Below, piece by piece: positions 1 through 12,500 of a stretch of DNA of 64,000 nucleotides. How positions within the stretch are numbered: position 1 is the stretch's first letter; each line of letters opens with the position of its first letter. A program made the position numbers and the translations under genes. The notes under the pieces are model-generated. The model did no database searches. It saw nothing but the letters and a program-made list of their open reading frames with translations, and had not been told where the DNA came from. The DNA is from Yamagishiella unicocca (taxonomy: Eukaryota > Chlorophyta > Chlorophyceae > Chlamydomonadales > Volvocaceae): assembly GCA_003116995.1 (NCBI GenBank), contig BDSL01000010.1:372001-436000 (forward strand), read 5' to 3'.

Positions 1-912
1 GGGTTTCCTCTCCCAATCCGCCCACTCATCTGCATTGGGGTGGGGGCTCGCCCCTACGCCGCCCCTTTCCAGTTCAGTCTTCCTGATCGGTATCCGGCAT
101 CGCCCATCCTGCTACAGCTTCTACCCGCACCTACGGTACGCGCCCCAACGCGGACGGCCTGTGCGCTCCTATGGTACCTCCCTCCACAACACCCGGTCAT
201 CCACACGCGAGCCGAGCAACCCACCTGCCCGCCCCCTTGCACCGGGCGCTGCACCTACACCCACCCCTGCCTTTCCAGCACTACGCAAGTCCTTCGCGAT
301 CCCTCCTCCCCTCCTCCTCCAGCTTCAACCAGCGCACTGGCCCGGGGCCCCTGTGGCCCAGGGCCTCTCCCCCAACGGTCCAATCGAACCGCACACCAGC
401 CCGCTCAGCCCGCTCACTTCAGCCTCCTGGACCTGAGTCCGGACCTGGGCAATGGAAAGCCCAGAAAGCCGTCACCAGGCGCCCGTACCAGGCGCCCCTG
501 TTCGCTACACGGTACACGCTCACCAGGCGCCCCCTGTTCGCCACACGCAAGCGCCGCCCGAAAGGCTGCATCCAACAGAGGCTGCGTTTGCAATTACTCA
601 TCCTGGGCGGTAGTATCACCAGAGCAGGGTGGGGCAGCAGCACACACGATGAGGACGCCAGGACAGCAAATGCAGCGATACCTGTTGACAAAATAGCAAG
701 CCGCCGCCCGTCACCTCCCGTTTGTGCCCGACGTCGGTTGGCTGGGCGGCCGGGGGCACGCACCCATGCGCCTCCCCCTCCACGCTCCCGGAAGGAGCCG
801 GCGCGTGTCGCCATGTGGGCCTTGCGCGCCATGAGTAAAGACATGGTGCCCGCCCACCCGCTCCGAAGCCTCCACCGCTCCGAAGTCTAGTACCGAAGTC
901 TAGTACCGAAGT
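1..912. other. No gene recognised (3' side of the RPC7-like gene)
   Basis: GC-rich sequence with overlapping open frames on both strands, all of biased Pro/Arg/Ala composition. None resembles a known domain or forms a spliceable model. At about 884-920 a 13-base unit (ccgaagtctagta) is repeated three times just beyond the RPC7-like stop codon. The stretch probably holds that gene's 3' UTR and intergenic DNA. Confidence 0.4.
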
Positions 913-3900
913 CTAGTACACCGGGCCCTCGTCGCCTCCTTCGTCCAAGTCCGCGTAGCCCTCGTCGTCGTCAAAGTGCTCGCCCTGCGAGACCACCCCA
1001 ATCGAGGGGGGTTTTAAAGGAAATCCAATCGAGGGGGGGGGGTAGCGGGGAAAGGATCAGCGGGATGGGGGCAGGGGCCCGACGCCAGGACCGACCCGCA
1101 TCCATGCTAGCCAGCTAGCCAGTTCACGGCGTGTCGCCCACACAGTCTCCGTCATTCAGACCTAAATCCTATCGCCTCTCCTAACACGCCGAGGTTTACC
1201 CGTCCCTTCCATTCGCGGCACGGCTCGTGATGCCGCGTTCCACCCACCCCACCCCACCTGATAGTAGTCGTCATCCTCCATGTCCTCCTCCTCGTCCGTG
1301 TCGTGCAGCACCTCCTCCTCCGCGCCTTCCTCCTCCTCCGCCTCCGCGACCTTGCGTCCGCCAGGCCCTCCCGCGCCCCCTTCCTCCACGTTGCTCTCCA
1401 GCTTGGCCAACTGCTCCAACCGCCGGAGGCCTGGGGGAGAGGACGCGCAGGGATGGGGATCGGCAGGAATGGCGCGGCGAGGTCAAGCGGTGGCGGTGGG
1501 AAGCGCACGGCGATGGTCCCAATAGGAGGGGTAGCCCCACACGGTGCTGTCGGTGCGCCCGGTGCGCCGCGGTGTTTAATGATCTAAGTCCCTACAGGGT
1601 GTAATCTGCGTGTGTGACCACGTAGCATGGTCCCTAGCTGCTAGGCGGAGGGAGGGTCGCGTGAGGGCGAGGATGTGAGGGGGTGGCCCGCCCCATCGGT
1701 CTCCTAGGTGCTGGCCTACGGGTCTCCTCTCAGCGCCGCAGCTAGGGAGTTCGAAAAACAAGGTGCCAGCTCGCCGCCGCAGGCTACAGATGGCAGCACC
1801 CACCGCTACGACGACCGCGCCGCCCCAGCTTGTACCCGGCCACACACACACCCTGCTACGACGACCGCGCCGCCCCAGCTTGTACCCGGTCACACACACG
1901 CCCCGCTGCGTCGACCGCCCCGCCCCAGCTTCTCCAACATGCATCTCAAAATGTTTGTTCTAAACGGTTTTTTCTGGCATCCACGGGTCTTCCTCGAAAG
2001 GCCCAGCTTGTACCCTGCCACACACACCCCCAGGTCCCCGGTTTCCGCACCCGAGGCATCGTCGGTCCTGCTCTGCGCCTTGAAGTACGCGTCCTGCCCC
2101 CGGAGCGTCTGCAGCTTGGAGGCTCTGAGCGGCAGTCGTGGCAGCGCAGCAGTAGCAGTTGTAGCGGCGGTAGCAGCGGCAGTAGCGGCGGTAGCAGCAG
2201 CGGTAGCAGCAGCAGCGGTGACGACCGAGGCGAGGAAGGGGTATGGAGGGCGGAGCGGTGGGAGGGCGGCGGGGCAACTTTAAACCCGGGCGGCGGTTTA
2301 CAACGGGCAGCCCCCACGCGCCCACAGTCCAGCCGACGCAGCGCGGAGCGAAGCCTCACGGTTGCCCTGCCTTAACAGCCTCATGAGGCGCTCGTTTTTC
2401 TCCGGCATGCCTCGAGACCCGCAGCCCAGCCACCCACATCTCAGCGGCCCACCTCATGTCCCTCGACGAGTAGAGGTCCTCCGGGAAGTAGTCGGGGGTG
2501 AGGGTCATGATGGAGGACAGGGGGGGCCGGGAGCGCTTGGAGCCCGCAGAGGCGGCCCGCACCGCCGTGCCGTCGTCCTTGCCCCCGGGCGGCGGCATCT
2601 TGTGGTTGTGCGGGTCGAAGCCATCGCCCAGCGCGCCGGTCTCTGAAGAAGGGGGGGGAGGAGGCAGTGGCGGCAGCAGCAGTGGCGGCAGCAGCAGTGA
2701 CGGCAGCGGCAGCGGCGGCAGCAGCAGTGGCGGCAGCAGCAGTGGCGGCAGCAGCAGCGGCGGCGGTGGGACAAACGTCCGGGTCAGCATAGGACGGCGA
2801 CTGGAGGCTGTCACATTCTCCCCACCTCCCGATCCCTGCCCGTCCCCGTCCGCAGAACCGCCGCACCCTGCTGAGTTTTCGGTATCTCCAGGAAGTACGG
2901 CGATACTTTGGAGCGGTGCGTCAGCTCGAAGCGCCGCAGCTGCGGCAGGAAGGGGGAGCGGAAGAGCGGGCAGGTGCACATGTGAGGTGCACAGACAGCG
3001 ACACGCCGACGCGTCTTCCTTCCTCCCGCTTCGGCTCAGTGCCGTGGTGCAGCGCTTTCCATCTGTGCACGAAACCCAGGTTAGGACGGCGGCTTGGAAG
3101 ACAAATTACGGACGGCTTGGAAGACAAATTACGGACGGCTTGGAAGACAAATTACGGACGGCTTGGAAGACAAATTACGGACGGCTTGCTGTGATGCAAT
3201 CCAAGCCGCCTTACGGCCGCACTCCCACTGCCGAGCTCCGAGCCCCGGGCGGGCTTGCTCCTCAGTGGTGGGCCCTGCAGCCCACGAGGCTGGCCCCTTG
3301 TGGTTGCAGCTTGAGGGCTTTTGACTCCGAAGAGATGTGCAACCCGCTTCGTGGCCGCTCCCTCCTGTCACCCTTCCGAACCCAGTCAATGGCATGCATA
3401 CCCCCCTAAGACCCTAAAACCCTATCCCAACCAAATCCCAGCCCCCGCAAGGGCCGGTGGGAGTGGTCTAGGCCAGCTGAGCCCCGAGCTTGCATGGAGT
3501 TCCCCCCTGGAGCCAACCCACCAGCAGCATCCTGTCACGTGGGGTGATCTCCGGGTGCTCCGGCAGCTCGATTTCCTGCAGTTGCGGAGGCAAGAGGCGT
3601 CGGTTATGATGGCAGTGGCAGCTCAGCTTGTTGCAGTTGCGGAGGCAAGGGGCTGCTGCGGCTGTGGTGGCGGCGGCAGCGGTGGTGGCGGTGGCGGCAT
3701 CCGCCGGCTGCTGCAGCGCGTGCAGGGGTCAAGAGCCGACATCGCTGGCACAAACGCACAGCAGCAAGGCGTGGGGAGCGAGGGCGGCGGTCAACGCTCA
3801 GAGCGCAGCATGCGCCCCCCGTCGCGCCCCCCGTCTCCCAGTGGACGCGGGAGCGGGAGGTGGTGTGACGAGGTGAGGTCTCGGGTAGGGAAAAGCGCTG

Positions 3901-4233
3901 GGCGGATACGCTTACACGCTGCCGCCGAAATCGCCCCTCACATAGCTGCTCCAGAACCCGGGCGTCTCGTGTCATGCACACTTGGGGATGAGCAGCAGCC
4001 TCATGAGGATGGCTAAGCGGGTTCGGGAGGTGCTAGCGGCCCCCATCGGTGCGCATGTACGACATGGCGCGTCGCAGTACACACACCGGAAACAACGGCG
4101 GCGGACCAGCTGGCGCCGTGGGCAGCACAGTTCCATCTTCGTCGCGGGCGACTGGGCCGATTGGCGCCCCGCCGCGGCCGCCGAAGCCGCCTCTACCGCC
4201 GCCCCGGCCTCTGCCACCGCCGCGGCCGCTCAT
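913..4233 (-). CDS. RPC7: RNA polymerase III subunit RPC7-like (POLR3G/Rpc31 family)
   Basis: Predicted nuclear Pol III subunit of the RPC3-RPC6-RPC7 initiation subcomplex. Seven exons read in frame on the minus strand: 4233-4087, 3575-3522, 2939-2867, 2642-2453, 2124-2051, 1430-1258 and 984-913, giving 260 aa (human POLR3G is about 220). The N-terminus is Gly/Arg rich (MSGRGGGRGRGGGRGG), then comes the family hallmark PPPLFPEIELPEHP. Next are a segment resembling the RPC7 core (LRRFELTHRSKVSPYFLE) and TLTPDYFPEDLYSSRD. A helix (RRLEQLAKLESNVEEG) leads into a very acidic tail ending DDDYYQ / GEHFDDDEGYADLDEG / GPVY, as in other RPC7 proteins. The end of exon 5 is the least certain junction; a donor a few codons further on is possible. 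It is divergent from the CreA-type gene, with 398 bp between the start codons. Confidence 0.8.
1926..2003 (-). repeat. Dispersed ~75-bp intronic repeat, copy 1
   Basis: First of five copies of one short sequence, here inside RPC7 intron 5. The core on the minus strand contains cccgtggatgcc-like, aaaaaaccgtttagaac and gatgcatg-like blocks. Other copies are at 11821-11892, 13290-13361, 40243-40316 and 52681-52731. Confidence 0.8.
3091..3189. repeat. 23-bp tandem repeat, four full units plus a partial one
   Basis: Near-identical 23-base units begin at 3091, 3114, 3137 and 3160, with a partial fifth at 3183. Each contains ggcttggaagacaaattacg. The array lies in RPC7 intron 2. Confidence 0.9.
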
Positions 4234-4631
4234 CTCGCGCTAGCAAGTAGCGCGCACAGACGTTAAAGCCAAATCATTACGTGGCGTGCTTGGTGACCAA
4301 ACTTAAAGGATTTCCTGAAACGCGATTCAAGTATGCATTTGCAGCTATAATGTATCTATTCAATGAACATGTACATGTACTTCGTAATCAGTTGACGCAC
4401 GTTCGTAACAAGCACTAGTATCCCCGTTAACTTGGCCTTTGCGAAATTCTGAACCGAAGCCAGGATCTACTTTATGTTTGCAGTGACCTGTATGCGTACT
4501 TCTAAAGGCCTGTAAGCAGCTGTGGGAAACAGAAAGGCGACAGCATGTGGTTTCGGAGGGTCGCATTCTTGATATGGGTTTCGGCAGTTGTAATGTATAC
4601 TACTTCACGGGTTGATACAGTTACAAAAACA
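4234..4631. promoter_or_regulatory. Divergent intergenic region RPC7-like / CreA
   Basis: This 398-bp stretch separates two divergent start codons, so it should contain both promoters. It is clearly more AT-rich than the flanking exons. No unambiguous TATA box or known operator was identified; the role is inferred from gene layout only. Confidence 0.5.
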
Positions 4632-7384
4632 ATGGCGCTGTCAACAAAGCTTGGTCGATCAGTCGTGCGGTCGAGCCGCAGCACTTCAGCACGGCCTGGC
4701 CGCATCCAATGCCTCGCGACCTGCCGTGCGGAATCAAAAGCGCAGGATAAATTTGTGTCAACGGCAGGTGCATCGATCGCTGCGTTCCTGGCGAGCGCGT
4801 CTCTCCTACTCGATGCTGGTAATTGGGACAGCCCGCGAAGGGCGTGGGGCCGATGTGCTAGTTATATGGCGGGATCTACTGCAGCACAACTTCCGACAGC
4901 ACTTGCAATCACCTCACGCCCGCTCGTCGACGGCCAGCTGGCCACCCTCTTGCGGGAAACCACCCGCCTGCTCTCATCTCCGCATCCAACACCCCGCATC
5001 CAACACCCCAACACCCCTGCATCCTCCGCATGAGTGTGCCATCACTTCCACAACCTACCAGCCCCGCTTTGACCAGACCGCTGCAATCCTCTTCTTCCCG
5101 GCCTGCCTGCACCCCCATTCGCCCTGGCAGGCGCTGCACACGCCAGCGGCGGCGGCAGGGGCCTGGTTTCGGAGTTCGAGGCGAGCGGGTTCCTGTTCAA
5201 GGACGTGGTGGAGGTGACGGCGCAGGAGGATCCGGAAAGTGAGCTGGGGGCGGGAAGGAGGTCCTGGGGCGGAGGGCGCGGAGCCGGGAAGGGGGAGGCC
5301 TCGGGCCGGAGGAGGCGGGGGCCGTAAGGCCGGGGACTACAGGGGTGGCGCAGGAAGTGCAGAGCCGCTGAGCCCCAAGATACTCCCTGGCCGCCAGCAG
5401 GAGGAGCCACCCTAGCGGGCCCCTCCACCCGGGCTAGCAATACTTAGTCTCCGGTTGCAGTCCACGGGGTTACCCTCTACAGGTCTACACTCCCTCCAGG
5501 GCATTCCAGTGCGGCGCAAGCGCTGCTCGCACGTGCCCCAGCACGCAGGGACTAGAACGCGGTTTAGCAGGGTCGGGGGAGCAGGCGGTGCTTTTCCTCG
5601 TGTGTAAAAGCTAGATCGCGAATGCGGTTTTGTTTCCTTAGCAGGCAGCAGGATCTGGGGCAGTGGCCAGCTAGGGTTTAGCAAGGGCCGGCGGCCGGAA
5701 GTCCGGTCCCAATCTCGCATCACGGCCTGGGTCTTATCCCACACGCATGGCCCGGTTCGGGGCCGGCTGAGCGCCTCCCTGATGTTTGAGCGATTGCGGC
5801 TCACGTGTTTGAGATCCTTGACCGCACACCGCGCCGCCCCCCCGGGTTTCCTTGCTACCCCGCCCTGCGCCGCTGTGTGCTTTGGGCGCCGCTCTCAGTC
5901 GATGGCGTGACCATCTACGTCTCCGACTTCAAGCGCAACATCGTGGATAAGCTCTCCAAGGACTTCTTCTCGGAGCCATCACGTGAGCGGGGAGAGGAAC
6001 TCCGTAGGTCGGCACCATCAGAGTTGGGTGAAAACCCGACTGAAAGAGGTTTGGGCACTCCCTTAGCACCCTGCCGACGCAGCAACCGCCAAACTGTACT
6101 GCGCTGCGCATGCTGCGCTGCTTGCCCATCTCAAGTTCTCAACGGGCCCTGGCGATCCTTCCGCACCGCTTCATTTCCCCCCTTGTCTCCTCCTCGTTGT
6201 GCCCCTGCCCCTCTCCCCCCCCCGACCCGCCGCAGAGGCGTCGCTCACTTGCGCCGTGACCGGGCCCGTGACCATTAAGGACCCGAAGCGCATCAGCTCG
6301 TACGAGGGGAGCGAGGTGTTCAGCGAGCAGAAGGGGCTCAACATCTTCAAAAACAAGGTGCCGGGGCGGGCGGGGGACCAAACGCGGGGGGGAGGCGGGT
6401 ACGGATCTGATCTGTGAAGATGCGAAGATGTATGGAGGTGGATGCCGGGGCAGGTCGCAGACCACCGCCGTGTATTGCTCGTACCATGACGGACCAAAAC
6501 TCATGGTGATCAGGCGGGGGAGTAGAATAAGGTTCGCAGCAGCAATGATCAAGTCGCGCAGGTGTACGACACCGTCGCCGCAACCAACGCCTGATGAGGA
6601 CCCCGGATCCCGTGTCGCCTCGTCGCAGACCCTCCGGGTACGACGGGTATACGACGCGGAGCGGCGCACGGTTGTGTACGTGGCGTACAGCACACGCCTC
6701 TCAACGGCATCGGTGAGTGTGGCCTCGTCGCACCCGAGCGTGACAAATATCATAATCGATGCGCGCATACAGACCAGGTACCGTACGACAACACGCAAAT
6801 GCTGGGTTAGCATTCGTCGTCCTGTGTTTATCGTACGGTTGCGACCACTCGGGCGGTCAACCCATTTTGCCTTCCCTGGACGCATCGCTGCCGAGCAGGC
6901 AATGGCCGTGGGCGTTTCCATCGTGCGTTGTGCAAGCACCGCCCAGGAACCGTCCCCTGCCGTAATGTCCCGCCCTGCCGGCCCCATCTACCTCAGTGCG
7001 CGCTGCCCACTCGTAGTTAACCACAAAAATCCTGGCCTGTAACTAATGAGTTCCTGACCCGCCCGACTTCCGGCCCTCTCCACCCATACACCGACCTCTC
7101 ACCAACATCAGGATGAGGGTGGCGTCTCCACTGGCCGCTACAGGTGGGGCGTGCGGTCTGGGTTAGCAGGGGAACTCCTCAAAACACGCTTCCTCGCCGG
7201 GTCACCCAATGTGCAGCGACCGCAACTACAACCGCAAGCGTTTCGGTTGCCGCCCTCAGCTTATTTCCCGTGTTACCCCCTTGCTTGTTGCTTCCGCAGG
7301 ACGTCAATGTGCGCGGTAGCCCTGCCGCGGCCCACACCCGCGCCCGCACTGACGGACGCCGCATCGGCTTCCAGCGCAACGTAG
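4632..7384 (+). CDS. creA: CreA family protein, predicted plastid-targeted
   Basis: Homologue of the bacterial CreA family, whose biochemical role is unknown. Seven exons: 4632-4818, 5131-5238, 5899-5982, 6236-6357, 6629-6712, 7112-7143 and 7300-7384. All phases match and give 233 aa. Residues 1 to about 62 are Ser/Arg/Ala rich (MALSTKLGRSVVRSSRST) with a hydrophobic stretch (ASIAAFLASASLLLDAG), fitting a plastid transit or bipartite lumenal signal. The mature part follows E. coli CreA block by block: EDPEIDGVTIYVSDFK (CreA DDPDVKNVTCYVS), SLTCAVTGPVTI, the core VRRVYDAERRTVVYVAYS (CreA VVRFYDAKRNTLVYLAYS), then RTSMCAVALP near the end. The first Cys of the bacterial pair is replaced by Ile. 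The start is the first ATG of exon 1. Endosymbiotic origin is an inference. Confidence 0.85.
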
Positions 7385-7985
7385 AGGGGGGAGAGAGGGA
7401 GCCCGGAGGGGGACGTGCGACGCAGATGTGGTTTAAGCCACCTTGGACACGGTAGCAGGCTGCCCCTAGTTTTTGGGCGGGGCCCCAGCGCGAAGCGCCT
7501 CGGGGGGCGGTTCAGTGTGGTTTTAGGGTTTTAAGCCACCTTGGACACGGTAGCAGGCTGCCCCTAGTTTTTCCCATGCGGTTCAGTGGGTTTTCGGGCC
7601 TGTGGACGCACAGGGTGCGACTGTGGATGCACAGTGCGGAGAATAAGTTTTTAAACGGCGTTTAGCAGCGAAGTGGATTACAGTTACAGCGAACCTCAGC
7701 CCACAAGAAGGCTGAGTGGTTGGTTGCTACCCGTATTAGGCTGCCGCCAAGCGACACATCTTTCAGAAGTGAAGAACAGAAGAGACGTACCACGCCCACA
7801 TGTCACCTAGCACCCTGCAATTCGCCTGCACCAGGTGGTCTCTTTGAGGAACTGGAATGCCAAAGCATAAATCAGGCGCTGACACCCTTGTTGCAACTGG
7901 TGTACCAATAGTGGTGGTGTTGAGAAACACCGGGTTGAATGCTTGAAGTTCGAGGTCAACGACCAAGCAGTAGTATGGTCAAATC
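7385..7985. other. Convergent intergenic region with a 98-bp direct duplication
   Basis: Between the CreA stop and the H4 stop no coding sequence is seen. A segment starting near 7431 (taagccaccttggacacggt, then tagcaggctgcccc) is repeated from about 7529, so a 98-bp unit is present twice. The H4 3' hairpin at 7916-7931 is described separately. Confidence 0.6.
7916..7931 (-). terminator. Histone mRNA 3' stem-loop of H4
   Basis: On the minus strand the sequence ggtgtttctcaacacc forms a perfect 6-bp stem with a 4-base loop, 54 bases after the H4 stop codon. The 6+4 geometry and the position match the 3' hairpin of replication-dependent histone mRNAs, which replaces a poly(A) tail in animals and is known from volvocine algae. 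Confidence 0.8.
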
Positions 7986-9599
<1,614 letters not shown>

Positions 9600-12500
9600 A
9601 TGAATCCAAGGGGCCTCTTCGTCGGTTTCGGTGTCGGAGTGGCGGTCGGAGCCGGAGGGTGCTACCTCTACTTGTCAGCCGTGAAGCAGCCCGACGCACG
9701 TCGCGGTAGGCTTCTCCATACTTATGGTTACTGTGGCGTCGGCTTGAGTCCCGTCTCTCCCGCCGTCTCCTACATGGCGGGACATCGGGCGTGGCGGGCA
9801 GAGGGAGACGGAGCAGTATTCCATGCACTCCACGACTCCCCTGCATGAAGCGAAGCCATGAAGGGCGGCACGAGCATGGGAGGGCCAAAGGCGGGAGTCA
9901 GAGACCGGCCGGCTTTAGCTGATGCGCCGTCTAGCCATCCAGGAGAGGGGCCTCGGCGCTCTTCCCCTACCTGCATCTTGTCCTGCACACCATATCTATC
10001 CTCCTTTTGATAGCCCCGGGACACCAGCCCTGTCCCCGAGCAGGCCACGGTTTCGCTCCAGCCCCGTTCGCTCGCCGTTCGCCGTAGTGCGAGCTAACCC
10101 TGCGCCCCTGCCCGCTCCTCCACCAACGTAACACCCTCACGTGCGCCCGCCCACAAACACCCAGCCACACGAAACCCTTTCCCCTCCCCCGCGCCCTCCC
10201 CCAAACACCCACCCGCACGAAACCCTTACCCCTCCCCCGCAGCCGGTCATGGCAGTTTCCGGGAAGACCACAGCGCCCGGAGGCTAGGTGAACTGGGGGT
10301 GGGAGGGGAGTGCAGCAGCAGGGGCCCTCTCCTCGACGTCGGGTCAGGCGCCCGACGTCGAGTACCCAGTACTCGTTTGGAATCCCCGCCCTGAGCGGCG
10401 CGTATGTCAACACACGCAGCACACGCCACGCAGCACACGCCACGGGCCTGCGAAGGATGTCGCCACGTTGGGGCCACATAAGACACGCATACACACTCAC
10501 GCGGGGGTTCAACACATATGCACAGGCCGTCCGTTGGTTGACACCCGTCGTGGCTCTTCAAGGCTCTTCATATCTTACTGCCGCCGCAACGCCCACATTG
10601 TACGTCGTGCCTGCGCGTAGGTCTGCCCGAAACGGACGTAGTACGGGAGTTTGAGGGTTACATAGCCGCGTACGACTATCGTACTCGGAACCCCAAGTGG
10701 GTCATCGAGCACATCACTCGCGAGTCGTCGAGTGGGAGTGCCAGCCGGTGAGGATGTTGGGGATCATCAGTTGCCGGGAGGGCCGGATTCGGGCGGGGAG
10801 GGCCGGGTTCGGGCGGGGAGGGCCGTGTTCGGGCGGGGCGAGGGTAAGAGGGTGGGATGAGGCGGGCAGTGCGAGGGCGAGGCCTGTTTGCGAGATAGTG
10901 GAGGAAGAGCCCATGTGTTCGGAGCGGGGTGACGGAGGAAGAGATGGTGTGTTTGGGGCGCCAGCTGTGGGTTGAATACGGCGAACCTGCAATGGGTGCT
11001 CGGGTCTGAGTGCACGTCCAGGCAGTACCAGCAAAGCAATTGGCACACAGCGGCCTCGCACACATGTCACCTCACTGCCGCAAACTCTACCGACCGCTGT
11101 CATCCCCCAACGTCAGGAATGGCTCCGAGTTCTATCCGGACCCGGGGGTCGAACCGAGGTTCAGCGCCAAGCTGAGCGATTACCGCGGGTCGGGGTACGA
11201 CCGAGGCCACATGGTGAGGACGGGCGGGCGGGCAGGGCGGGGAGCAAGGGGCGGGGGGGCAGCGTATGTGGCTGTGGATGTCCGGTGCCCGTATGTGGGG
11301 GATTGTTGAGGGAAGGAGCCGTACAGGCCATAGTAGCATGGTAGGGATGGGGTTGGACGAGGTGCCCCGACTTTCTGCCCTCTTCCCCTTGCTTTCCACC
11401 CTCCCGGCCCCCTGGCCCCCGGCGGCCCCTAGACCCCTGCCGCCGACCACAAGGGCAGCCAGAAGGCCATGGATGAGACATTCAGCCTGGTCAACATCAG
11501 CCCCCAGGTGGGGCTCAGAGCAGGCCCGGGTGGGCCGCGGGGAGTGGCATAAAGACCCGGTTACACGACATGGATATGAGTAGCTGGCGCATTGTCTTCG
11601 GACGCATAGTTGTGGGCGCATGCTGAAGCATGGAGCTGGCCGCCCGGGGTAGAGGGGGGCACAGGAGGGTCGGTGGTGTTGGCGGTGTTGGCGGTTATGC
11701 TGGCGTGGGAGGGTGCTCGCTGCAGCAGCGGGGCGGTGGGTTCCGGGGTGAGGTTAACACTGGGTGTTCAATGCTGCCGGGAGGAAAGGGACGCCTGGAC
11801 AGCGGGAGCCCCCGGGTGGTTCGAGGAAGGCCCGTGGATGCCCGAAAAAACCGTTTAGGACAGACGTTTTGAAATGCATGCTGGAGAACTGGGTTGGGGA
11901 TACTAATTACTAAAGCCGAAGGCCGAAGGCCGAAGCCCCCAGGTGGTGGGAAGTCACAGGCGACTGCAGATGGCGGCAAGCTGCGTGGTGAGCCAAGTCC
12001 TGCAGCCGGTTGCAGATGTTCCCCTCATGTTCAGCCTGCCCAGATGTGCTGGTGTGCTGATGCCACCTCCCCATTCCGTCCTCCCAGGTCGGTGCCGGCT
12101 TCAACCGGGACTACTGGGCCCGCTTCGAGCGATTCGTCAAGGAGCTGACGAGTGAGGTGGCGGGGGCCCGGGGAGGGTAGAGGGGAAACCCGCGGCCAGT
12201 GAGCTGGCGGGGGCCCGGGGAGGGTAGAGGGGAAACCCGCGGCCAGTGCGGGTGAGGGCTTGGCGTGGGTTGTGGGTGTGCAGGGATGTGGGTGGAGATA
12301 TGGGTCGGAATGCGGGTCGGAATGCCGTGTGTGAGGGAGCAGGCCGCCGTGCACAGCGCACCTAGAGGGACGGGGGAAGCGGCAGCGGTACTGGAGGGGG
12401 GTGGCGTAACGAACTGCGGGTGGGAAAGGTGACGACCCAGAACCAACCGCGATCCCACGAATGTACGCACGAATGTGCCAAACGTCCCCCAATCGGTTTT

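Noticed and set aside
11140..11165. tRNA T-loop-like sequence gggtcgaaccg
   Set aside because: It lies inside a well supported EndoG exon and no cloverleaf can be drawn around it.
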